Shown: positions 13,160-23,554 of the stretch, piece by piece
How the letters are laid out: each line of letters starts with the position of its first letter
How positions within the stretch are numbered: position 1 is the stretch's first letter
Source: Clitoria ternatea
Lineage: Eukaryota; Streptophyta; Magnoliopsida; Fabales; Fabaceae
Direction: 5' to 3'
DNA length: 64,000 bases
Assembly: GCA_037962975.1 (NCBI GenBank)
Contig: CM075669.1
Location: forward strand, 87,030,001 to 87,094,000
Made by a program: the position numbers and the translations under genes
The notes under the pieces: model-generated
Database searches by the model: none
What the model was told of the DNA's origin: nothing
The model's input: only the letters and a program-made list of their open reading frames with translations

Positions 13160-14815
13160 AACTGTTAGAGAAAATCAAGACCTATATTATTTGTGTTGGA
13201 AGTTTTTCTTAATTCCTACTCTATGAATTATTGTGTATTTATTTAAACTACTTCACTTTCCGGTTACTAAAAATCTTGGATATCTTCAGTTTCTTATGTG
13301 ACAAGTTATTTTTTTGGCCACTGATTTCTGGTACCACCACCACTGTCTGACACCTAATCTGCTAGGTGCCCACTCCAGGCCATTCACGGTCACTCACCCT
13401 ATCTATTTATTCTTACAACTCACTCACCAAATGCATTAATTCACTCCACCACACCACTTCCACTATCTCTTCTTCTCAGCACCTATTGAACCCTCTCCCT
13501 TCTCTTCTTTTCTTTCACTTCCAGCCATCACAGCTCCTCCCAAATAGCCACCACTCAATGCCACAAACCCACCACAGCCACTCCTCGTCATGGCCATCCA
13601 CTAAGAACCACTATCACCCATCAAATTCAACCTTTTCTTCCTCCATTTTCTCACTCTCACTCATGGCTATCCTCTCAATTACAACTTCAATTTTGCTTCA
13701 ATTCCACCACCACAAATCATCCTCTAAGCTGTCATCCTCACCGTGCCACTTCCCTTCAAATCCATGGCCATTATTTTTGTCACTAAGGTGAATATTTGTG
13801 TTTTTGCTAATGTTTCCTTATTCTCTTCAATTTTTGAAAAATCCAGCCACATGCATGTTGTTGCCTTGTTGTTTTAGTCCTAAATTGTGAGCCTTTCTTC
13901 TTGATTATTGTTACATGTGTTGTATCTTAGGTCTTGGGAATGATCAAAAGTAATCGGTGCAAGGTATCGAACGATCGTTGAATTTTAGGTAACCAGGCCC
14001 TTTGGTTTCTTCAAAACCATGACCTGTATGATGAGGTAAGGGGAGTATTTCTTCATTTTGTCTTCTTTAATTGTCTGATATCGTTTTTTGGCCTCTAGGA
14101 ACGTCCCCCGTCAAAATTCATAAGGTTTCAATGCGTCGATTAAAAGTTATGATTTTTTATGCCTTCACCGGTAATTTCTATAAATTTATCGTAAAGCGTG
14201 CCTCAAAAATAATGTGTCTTGCCCGAGTTTTACTTGAGTTCGGAGCCCCATTGCTGATATTTGTAACTTACAGGAATTTCTTGCGGGCCCGATTGTATTT
14301 TTATTTTGGTATGTAATTAATTATTAATTTATTTGAATTTTTTGTAATTTTTCTCGTAAGCCCCATTATCCTGTATAGTCATCTTGCCAAAGTTTGAGGA
14401 GCGTCGTCGAAGAAATTACATATTATGAGTAAATTCGCCAATTTCCGCTCGATTAAGATTTATTTCAAATTTATTTTAGGTATATTATGCTAATGATTCA
14501 AAGAATTTACCACACAAGTTTTATAAATTTTAAATGAGTTTAATAAAGAAAATGGGTAATAAGTTAAAAAGGAATGAATAGGAAATAATAAAATAATAAT
14601 AATTAACTATAATAATAAAATTAGAAGAAATGACTGGATCAATAATATTTTACAAGAATATATATACACATATATGGATATTTTAGGCATCTATAAATGA
14701 ATTTGGATATAGTTATTAAATAATGGACTAACCAAGAAATTAGGCTTAGGCTAGAAATAATCTATATATGTTTAGATGTATAGGTATATTTAAATAAACT
14801 GGTACTATAACATCC
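13160..14815 (+). repeat. HP-a, left part: 5'-truncated LTR-like unit
   Basis: From about 13160 the sequence tracks the minus strand of HP-d near 49600. The shared run is ATTTGTGTTG.(A/G)AGTTTTTC.TAATTCC, then a TGGCCAC..TGA.ACC box and a CT/CA-rich stretch (13360-13790). Next come GTATCGAACGATCG near 13960 and a CGTAAGCCCCATTAT box near 14357. The expected TGTAACA start is absent, so the left end is truncated at the G1 junction; the exact junction is uncertain by about 60 bp. The frame at 13366-13791 (Ser/His/Pro-rich) lies in the CT-rich leader and is probably not a gene. The unit is interrupted at 14815 by HP-b and resumes at 18477. Confidence 0.6.
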
Positions 14816-16964
14816 CTATTTTTAGTAAGCAATCATAATCCCCAATAGGTTTTCAATCATGAGAATTCTGTAGATGATAATTAGGGTAGAGATCATTCCA
14901 TAAGTAGAGTGAGATTAGGTTGAGAAAACTCAATAAAAGAGATAACAAGCGTACATATTAATAAAAGATAGTTATATTTAAATAAATAATAATAATAATA
15001 TAATATTAAGGAGAGTAAATAGGGGACCCAATGAGAAGTCAAGAATTAACTATTCGATCACATAACTAGTACATATATAAAAAACTAGTTAAGCTAATGT
15101 CATCGTTCATATAAAACAAGGAAAAATCGGCTTAGTTCCTGTACACTTGATTTATACAGAATAAAGGTCGATAGTTGTTCGTTTATACATTTTGAGATGT
15201 TCAATTCCAGTACGGGTAGTCTCAAATGAACTATTTTGACAAATCAAACACTTCTCCTGGAAAAATTATCCAATGAAATCAGAATCCTTGAGTTCGACTC
15301 GAATACCTTTAGTATTTTGAGCCTAACTTTATCATATGATATCAAAATCAAGCGATTCTTATCTTGATTTCTTCGTTATAAAAAACTTAACAATCTCTAT
15401 TTTTAGCCTCGAACTCCAATTAGCAACCTATCATTCCTAATTTAAGAAACCAAGAATTTGTACTCTGAAAACTCATTATTTAATCTAGTTAAATCGCACT
15501 AGTTTACGAGAAAAATCATAACTTTATCATATAAGCTTAGAACCAGTTCGTTCTAATTTTTTTATTCTCATATCAAAGCCCTCTACAATTCTCATGGAGA
15601 ACTCAAAAACTAGTTCCCACCCAATCATTCCAAAAAAACTAATTTTTTCAAAATAAAATATAAATTCCTAACTATTCAATGCTAATTCAGAAAATCATGC
15701 ATATCTCCCCCATACAATGTCGAAACCATTTTGTTCTTTTTTTATAGTTTCATATCAAAAAACTATACAACTTTCATTAAGAGCTCAAAAGCTGATTCTC
15801 AAAGGGTTTTGTGTAGTGAACCCATCTTTTAAAGTTAAAACAATTTTGGGAGCCCCAGGAGCACTTTTCCTTGGTTTAAGCATAATTCTTCCTCTGGGTG
15901 TCTGATTTTCACTTACCATATACTATTTCAAAGAGAAAAATGACATCTACAACTTTAATGTTGGGTACTTTTCAAATTCCCAAAGTTGAAAATTAAAAAC
16001 CATAACTGAGATTCCACTCGGTACCAATTAAATCTTGACCCGACAGCCAAAATTTCCTATAAGCACCCCTTTCATTCTCCACACCAAAACCCATTCACCA
16101 TTTTCTCTCTCTAGAATCTCTCTCTAAGATTTTATCTCTCTCTAGGGCACCGACCACCACACCCCCTAAACCACTCTTTTTTCCTTCGTTTCCTTCATGA
16201 AACCACCTCCTATCTTCACCATTTTCCTTCTTCCACCCTCCTCTCCACCCAAGAATGTCTTCACAACCTAAAAACCATCTTCCTCCTCTATGGATAGCCA
16301 CCACACTATCTTCTTCTTCCCTCATTTGATTCTTTACATGTCATCATAATTGGGCTCTGATCGTTGTGTAGATTCCAACGACATAGTCGAATCGTTGATT
16401 GAGGCTAGGGATTGAAAGTTGAATTGTCGCCCTTTCGTTTAGTACCAGAGAAATGACACCTCAGAGAAGGGGGTATATCCTTGGGTATCCTGAGGTGAAC
16501 TGCGTGTTCAGATCGGTTAAGGTTCCTTTCGGGCCCTTACCCTTCTGAAGGTAGGTTTAGGAAAATCTTATTAAACTAAGTTAATTAAATTTTATTAATA
16601 CTTTATTATGGTCATTAATTGGTTGTGTTTAATTATTTCTAACTTTGGTGACTAAGTGGATATGCTAGCTACTGTACTGTGAATACACTAAAAAGGACAC
16701 TAAGTGTCGATATATGGGTTCCAGTTAATAAATTTTGAAAAACGGAATAAATAAGGGTATAAGGATGGACGGGCACGTGGCCTTTATCTTGTAATTTATT
16801 TATGCCCAAGTGTCTGTAATAGTTATTTTGAAGTGTGATTTATTGTTCATGTCATTATATTTATCCTCAATCGCGTTAGTACCAAACTTTTATGACACAC
16901 GACAATTATAAAATGAATTATATTTCATATACTTAAAAAGATAAACTAAATTAATCACGCTATT

Positions 16965-17195
16965 ATTATCATTATTACCAATGTTATTATTACTATTATT
17001 ATTATTACTATTATTATTGTTATAATTATTATCATGATTATTATTGTCATTATTATCATTAATATTATTATTACTATTGTTACTATTATTGTTACTATTT
17101 TCATTATTACTATTAATACTATTATCATTATTGATATTATTACTCCTTCACTTAAACATGATTATCGTTATTATTATTATTATTAGTAGTAGTAG
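16965..17195. repeat. Imperfect ATT microsatellite inside HP-b
   Basis: About 230 bp of ATT, ATC and GTT triplets, ending with an AGT run near 17186-17197. A second copy of its right part is at 39167-39322, directly beside the Tat LTR. The triplet run is where the Tat element inserted in the second copy (target GTCAT). Confidence 0.85.
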
Positions 17196-18414
17196 TAGAA
17201 TTATTACTTCACCACTTTAAAGGATTGAACAGAGATGTTTTAACAAAATATCTTTCCATTTCTCAAATTTGATATGAACTAATTAATTACTAAAATATCA
17301 GCTACTAATTATAAAATAAATATATGTTATTTACTATTAAAAAGATAATTATCAAGCTAAAATACAGCTTACATATTTCTTAAATCAAATAGAAATATTC
17401 TATAAAGTCTGAAAAATAGGTAGGATCTAACAAGTTGAGGACAAATATTTATGAGGTAGAGAACACATAGACACTCAGGGGTCAAAAGTACTGATAGAAT
17501 TAAAATAATGCATAATGCATCATGAGCATGTTTTTACGGTGAAAAACTAGAGCATACAGCAAGGGTACGTTAGAGAACACAAGTGTTCAATCCCCAAGGA
17601 GGATCTTGGGAGTATAACTGGGTCCGCCCTTTAATGGTTTAGATTTGTACCTAAGACCGGACAATCCACGGCAAGCCTGGTGTAATTCGACTAAAGACGG
17701 AGTGTAACTATGATCGTGTAGAGCCAAGCCCCATAATGATATGATTGTGAATGATGAAATGAGTTGGATCCATGATGATTAGGACTTACGAGTCCATGTG
17801 TACCCTGTATTATGATATGATGTTGAGGGACTTAGTGAGCTTCAATCGATCTAGTATGGAAACGTTATGCCCAATACAAACTGAGTAGGACAATTTTGTT
17901 GGTTGATATGATGATGGATTGATTTCTTGGGCCCACATGTATCATGAGACTTAAACTTTCAGATAACTCATAATGAACCTAACTCATGCATATCATGATG
18001 ACATTATTGTCTATTGTATGTTATGATTATATTGTCTATTTCCTATATTAATTGTCTGTCAGCTAATGTCGCCTTTAGTGGTAACCCTTAGGGACTGAGT
18101 GTATATTCACCCTTTAATGCTTAATATTAGCACAAGGACAAGGGAACTGTAAGCTAGACCACGAAGACTAGTAGTCAGTTGGACTCGTTCGGTGACAGTA
18201 GGAACCCTTAACCCCATATACAAGAGATAATGAAGGATACGTAGATGTATATAGCTAATTAAAGAACAGATAATAGATAACTGTACATATAAGAGAGCCT
18301 GTGTGCCCCATTCTATTAAGAGTACAATCACTTTAATACTTGCTTCCATTGATCTACCATCGTTTTAATTGTACAAAAAAATCTTTTTCCCTCACTTTTT
18401 ATAAAAACTTGTAA

Positions 18415-18469
18415 CCTCTTAATTAAGTAGGATGACTCAGTTTGAGGGATTGTCCTAGTTAACCGAGGG
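18415..18469 (+). terminator. HP terminal hairpin (HP-b)
   Basis: The left arm CCTCTTAATTAAGTAGGA can pair with the right arm TCCTAGTTAACCGAGG across a 20-25 base loop. It lies 7 bp from the unit end and about 35 bp after GTACAAAAAAA. The same structure closes every HP copy. The role is unknown; a 3'-end processing signal is one guess, so the feature type is only approximate. Confidence 0.5.
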
Positions 18470-20936
18470 TATTGTAGGTACAACTAGTAAATAAAGAACT
18501 AGCAAGATATTAGGCCTATATTAATGATTATAGTTATGTTAAAAGGGGTAATAATGATAAATAACAGTTTATGAGGTTAATTGAATGATAATGGTCATAA
18601 GTTATAGATTTAGATAATTAGAACTAAAATTTTACTTATTCAATTTTACCAATATCAAAAAGGGAATATTTAGACTAGTTTTAAAAAAATAAGAATAATG
18701 GCACTAATTCAATATGTATGAATAAATCTAGTTAATTTCATTAAAGAGAAGTTTTTGTAAGTAAATTATATTTTTCAAAGAAAATAAATATGTCTGTGCC
18801 TATATATATGCTTAGTGAGAATTATTTAGTAAGCAAGTATCTTCAAGTATTTAGGAATAATTAGTAAGTTCTAAAAAGGAAAGGTACATATATATATATA
18901 TATATTAGAAATAATAATACAGGTTTATTATAGGAATATCTAATGGCAAGTTTTAAAATAGTAAGAACTAAAATAAACGTGATATGATTATGCAATTAAT
19001 TACCAATTAGGTAAACTAATATACGTACTCGATGGGTATGATGTTTGGATGAATATGTATGATTTGAATGAATTATATGAATTGATGTGCTGGTGTGTAT
19101 GTTCTTGATAAAAACTTGTGTGATAGAAATTAAGAAGTTATATTAAGATGCATTGGTAAATTATAAAGCAAAGAATAAAAAAGAGAACAAGTCTCGGTAG
19201 GGATCCTGATATAACGTGGAAACAAAGCGATGTGATTGGAATTGTTATGATGAGATGATGATGATTGGAATTGTTATGATGAGATGATGATGCACTAAGG
19301 TGCAACTTAATACCTAAGATATGATAGATATTGACGCTCAAACACTTTCATTCTTAATGGTCAGATGAGATATCTTATAATTTGAATAAGTGATAAGGAT
19401 TAGTTATAACAAAAACCCAAGAAAACATAAGCAGGTAAATAAGAAAGACAATTAACAACCAATAGGGACCAAGTATACACCTATATAATCAGAGCAACAT
19501 ATATCCTTAGAATAGTTCTACCCAGTAAGATTAAGATTAACATCATAAGTGTCTCAAAGTAATTCCCTGACAAGACTCAATTCCTCTAAAAGATAAGTGA
19601 AAGAGATTTAATATGTTATTAAGGATGATATAAAATAAACTCGATGTTAAGAATGAAAGTAGGTTGTTTAGAAGACTCTACTGATGATGAGTATGATGAG
19701 AAATAAAAGAATATGTATGGAACATGCATCATTTGCATATGATCTGATGAAGACTAGGGCACACATCGAGGGGTATAATGGAGATATGAGTTCTAGATCC
19801 CCCGAGTTGGATCTTGGGAGTACACCGGGAGGGGACCCCTAATGGCTCAAGTGTAGCACCCTGAGACTAGGCGAAACTATGAAATCTTGGTGTACTTCGA
19901 CCCTAGATAATAATCTATAGTCGTCGAGATACCAAGTCATGGGTATTAAGTGGCCACAAATTGTAGTGAGATGGATCCATATATTGTGCAAACATGCGTA
20001 TCCTGATACCCTTGGAGGCCTTAGATAGGATGGATTCTGATAAATATGATATGACAATGAGATTTGGGCCCACATGCATCATGATGGCTAAGAAAAAGAT
20101 TAAAATAATAAAATAAAACCTATGCATTGCACTATATACTATGAATGAAATTGTATTTGATTGTGATTGTGTATTGCTAATTTTTATATTATTGATAATG
20201 ATTATGTTAAAGGATTAGTGTTTAATACTTTTATGTCATAGTTAGTGGTGGGAGGAAGAGTAGAAAGTTAAATAGTCAGGGACGATCGAGAAAAGTTGAG
20301 ATACGGTAAACAATGTAGTATTAATTGATTAGGAACCCTTGGGTGAATGGTAGAAAATAAATAATAATACAGATTGGTATTGTGTGAGAGATATGTCAGA
20401 GATGACACCCCTCTTATTGTTGGGGAAGATTTTACTCACCCTTACAACTTCTTCTTGAGCTCCTATCGGACCATGTTCTCGTGTTCGTAGAGATTATAGT
20501 ATACTTCGCATCGAGGATTATCCAAGTCTCAGCAACCTAGCTGTGATACTAGAGGTTCCAGAGGACATTCCTATGAAGCAACCTCGAGAGGTCGAGCAGC
20601 CATATGAGAAGGACGTTGAGGTCATAGAGACACAGTTCATCGCTACGAAGATCCCCCGTTACCTCCTAGGGTTTTAGGAGCTCTTGGAGCTTGCTAGTAG
20701 AGAGACGGCCATAGAAAAGGATCCTCTAAGACCTCACCCCTTGCCAAAGCCTCCACATCACCCTCTGAGGTCCTCTACTCCAGAGTACATCTTACTATCT
20801 CCCAGACATTGATAAGCAAGAGGAAGAGCCTAAAGAGGTCCCCGATGAGGATCCCAAGGCAGACCCAATAGAAATCATGGCTACATATCTTGCCATCCTC
20901 CTAGCCTTACCAAAGTAGATACTATAGGTAGAGCCT

Positions 20937-21302
20937 ATGGTTGTTTATGTTTCAGAGATGGTGGTGGAGGACCAGATTCACCTAGTGGTACCTACACCAA
21001 CCCCCATAGAGAGATTTATAGAGAGGCGTCAATAGGACCGCTCCCAGAGGTACCTTCAACATATCTTCAAGAGCTTCATGTATGGAGAAACTAAAAGTCT
21101 TACAGTCATGTCAGCAAAGGCTAGAGACTTACTCAAGGAGGCCTTCGATGCCTATCATAGCCAACTGTAGCAGACTACTCCACTCTCTACATCCTAGCCC
21201 TCAACGAGTCTGGCCCCTCTAGATATTTCCACCTCGTTCACACCTGCTCAACCCACTTTTGGTGCGAATCAACCAGATTTTCCTTGGATAGATGAGGATT
21301 AG
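20937..21302 (+). pseudogene. LTR-embedded ORF of unknown function (HP-a copy)
   Basis: From ATG at 20937 to TAG at 21302 one frame reads 122 codons with three internal stops. The recognisable core is RSQRYLQHIFKSFMYGE followed by SAKARDLLKEAFDAY, then a Pro/Ser/Thr-rich tail. It resembles the HP-d ORF on the other strand (23264-23554). By eye, 18 of 43 aligned residues are identical, including HIFKSF and the pattern L.EA...Y. It lies about 180 bp upstream of the terminal hairpin. I do not recognise the family. An Asp/Glu- and Pro-rich upstream stretch (20500-20900) may be its decayed N-terminus. Confidence 0.45.
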
Positions 21303-21478
21303 AATAGATGTTTTCCTTTCATGTTTGTATAGGAGTTTGCATGCTCTTGAATTTTAATGTATGTATAGTTTATTATTTATGACCATGAGATATATATAAC
21401 TACGTTGTATATAGTGAAACTGTTCCACCATATTTATATGTACAAAAAAAAACTTCTACATTTTTCTAAAACTTGTAA

Positions 21479-21533
21479 CCTCTCAGTTAAGTAGGATGAT
21501 CTAGTGGAAAGGATTGTCCTAGTTAACCGAGGG
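21479..21533 (+). terminator. HP terminal hairpin (HP-a)
   Basis: The left arm CCTCTCAGTTAAGTAGGA pairs with TCCTAGTTAACCGAGG, 6 bp from the unit end. It has the same position and spacing as in the other HP copies and is repeated at 43573-43627 in copy B. Confidence 0.5.
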
Positions 21534-21539
21534 CTTACA

Positions 21540-22961
21540 TGTTAAACAAGTTAAAGTAAGCTTATTAGGAGTTTTATGAAAACACTTACAAGTGAATATT
21601 TATAAGATTTTAAATGTTTAATTTTAAGCATTACATTTTCTATATGTTTAATGACTTAAGAATCAAAAGAACTTTTGATAGGGGTTAAAAGAAACTTGGT
21701 TAGATAAAAAGGTTTTTTTGTTACCAAAAGAAGTAAGAACTTAAGTTTTTAATAAAGAAACAAGAAATAGCTCTAAGCCATATTTTTAAAAGAATTTAAT
21801 CAACGTTACAAAAAATTTTGTGATAACTAAGTGTTAAATTAAGCAATTCTTGACCTTAAAACTTTTAACAAGTAAACTAACATAGGGAAATAAGTTTTTA
21901 TAAAATTACTGGAGACTAAGTTATTTAAAATTGGGTAAGGTTGGTGTAAAATTAACGGAACAATGATTTGGGAATGGCTAATATCTTAAACAAGTATTTT
22001 TGGGTGTAAAGAGTGTTAAGAGGTGGGGATGATGATTAATGCATAAATAGGCTAAAGTTTTTAATGTTGTAATGTTCTTGAATGATAAGTTGTAGTGTGA
22101 TTGGTTCATTGGTTTTGTAGGTGGAAGTGTTTGGTTTACGATGGGTTTGATAATACCTTTAGTATATGGGTATAAGTATGAGAATCTGTGAATTCTGTGT
22201 TTCGATATGGAAGTGTGATATGATGAAATAATCATGTGATTTGATTATGTTATGTGCATATATGAGTGTTGTTGTGATTGATGAAGTGCAAAGAATCATG
22301 ATGCATCTGTATAATGTGGTTGTGTAATGCTTGTGGTAGTCCTTGAGGGACTTGATTGTGTATGCTTATATATGATTACTATCTCTGTTGGTTGTTGAGT
22401 TAAGAAGTCATAAAATTATGACATGTATACATAAGAAATACCCGTGGTTATGGTTGGATCCTGGTTGTTGAGATGTGATGGATTACCCTGATGATTGAGT
22501 ATTGTTTAGTTGAATAAGAATGTTTTGAATAAACGCTAAATGGCATTGCCCTTAATCATGACTTTATGATGATTTATGGTTTTAAGATATGGAATTTTAT
22601 GTGTTTTGAGAAAGTAAACTATGCAGCCTGAGGAAATTTCTGAGATGAGGCTTTGTTATTGAATATTGTAACAGGGTGAAGTCTATACTACTATTTATAA
22701 GGTTTTATTTGGGAATCCATATTTTGTATAAAGGATATTATTTTAATTTTTATATATATACACTATTATTTTCTGATATATATGCATTTGCATAGTTTCG
22801 AGTACTATGAAAAGTCATAGGGATTATATTATAGATATGAGATTATGGAAATGAGCATTAGCTCTCCAAATTAAGGACAATGGCTAATCTATACGGGGAT
22901 CCCACCTGGTGACTTTGATTGAAAGATAAGTGATGAACGTGTTATGCATACATGCATTATT
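21540..22961 (+). repeat. HP-c, left part (copy A)
   Basis: AT-rich sequence following the HP-a end. Towards its right end it reads GTTATGCATACATGCATTATT, which matches the CATGCATCATT box of HP-a (near 19724) just where HP-d is inserted. The unit continues after HP-d only in the copy-B context (51260 onward). No coding frame is supported; the frame at 21978-22235 (-) is chance. Confidence 0.5.
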
Positions 22962-22968
22962 TGTAATA

Positions 22969-23023
22969 CCCTCGGTTAACTAAGATGATCTCTTCCACTA
23001 GATTAACTTAGTTAACTAAGAGG
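22969..23023 (-). terminator. HP terminal hairpin (HP-d, copy A)
   Basis: On the minus strand CCTCTTAGTTAACTAAG pairs with CTTAGTTAACCGAGGG. Compared with HP-a and HP-b, both arms have changed together (TAGGA/TCCTA becoming TAAG/CTTA), so pairing is kept. It lies 7 bp inside the unit end. Confidence 0.5.
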
Positions 23024-23263
23024 TTATTAATTTTTAGAAAAATATGGAATTTTTTTTTTGTACAACATACACACGGTGGAATAAAAGCATAATGTATACA
23101 TGACTATATCATATGTACATAAAGTAGTCTCATCAGATCTGTACAACTGAAATAAGAAAGGGGCACGTAGGTACCCTGTACAAAACATCACTACAAAACA
23201 TTAAAATAACATAAACTAACCCTAACCACTAGTCTCGGCCCCCCCTGCAAAGTCCTTATCCGA

Positions 23264-23554
23264 TTAAGGGGACTCTGGCTGAGCTAAAGTGGATGCGCTC
23301 TGAGTTGGGTCGAGCTGGTGAGATGGTCCCATAGAATCTGGGCTGGACGATGGTTGATCGGTGGGTGGTCGGATCTGCTCGTATGAATGACTGGTGTAAA
23401 CCTCATAGGCCTCAAGTAGAAAACTCTGAGCCTCTACCGACATATGCTCATAAATCTCTATCTTTCTATATCTGAAGCTCTTGAATATATGGCGAAGAAA
23501 TCCTCTGGAACGATCCCATCGATGTTGGGCTAGATAACACTCCATCAGGGACAT
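23264..23554 (-). CDS. LTR-embedded ORF of unknown function (HP-d, copy A)
   Basis: A 96-residue frame beginning MSLMECYLAQHRWDRSRGF. The core LRHIFKSFRYRK and MSVEAQSFLLEAYEVY matches the HP-a ORF at 20937-21302 on the other strand. The C-terminal third is Pro/Ser/Gln-rich. The same frame remains readable upstream to about 23760 (phrases such as HENLEEIPSNIPIKPL), interrupted by three stops, so the original protein was probably longer and the ATG used here may be internal. An identical copy is at 45358-45648. I see no transposase, protease or zinc-binding motif. Family and function are unknown. Confidence 0.4.
   Translation of the reverse strand: MSLMECYLAQHRWDRSRGFLRHIFKSFRYRKIEIYEHMSVEAQSFLLEAYEVYTSHSYEQIRPPTDQPSSSPDSMGPSHQLDPTQSASTLAQPESP

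Larger units (their letters stand above)
14816..18476 (+). mobile_element. HP-b, solo LTR with GGTAC target duplication
   Basis: A 3661 bp unit with ends TATAACATCCC and GGGTATTGTA, a slightly decayed TGTAACA..TGTTACA inverted pair. It is flanked by GGTAC at 14811-14815 and again at 18477-18481, a perfect 5-bp duplication, and nothing internal to a retrotransposon follows. That is the signature of a solo LTR. It contains a CT-rich tract (16097-16330), an ATT/GTT microsatellite (16965-17195), a TCACCC box near 18108 and the terminal hairpin at 18415-18469. No protein-coding frame is supported. Confidence 0.75.
18477..21539 (+). repeat. HP-a, right part
   Basis: Continues HP-a after the HP-b solo LTR, starting with the second GGTAC. 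It holds a TA repeat (18890-18905), a CCCGAGTTGGATCTTGGGAG block shared with other HP copies near 19800, an ACTCACCC box near 20440, a decayed ORF (20937-21302), a GTACAAAAAAAAA tract at 21440 and the terminal hairpin (21479-21533). It ends GGGCTTACA at 21539. It recurs at 40600-43633 in copy B. Confidence 0.65.

Noticed and set aside
13366..13791. Ser/His/Pro-rich frame of 141 residues
   Set aside because: It lies in the CT/CA-rich leader of an HP unit. The matching region in HP-d has a different frame and poor similarity, so it is not supported as a protein.
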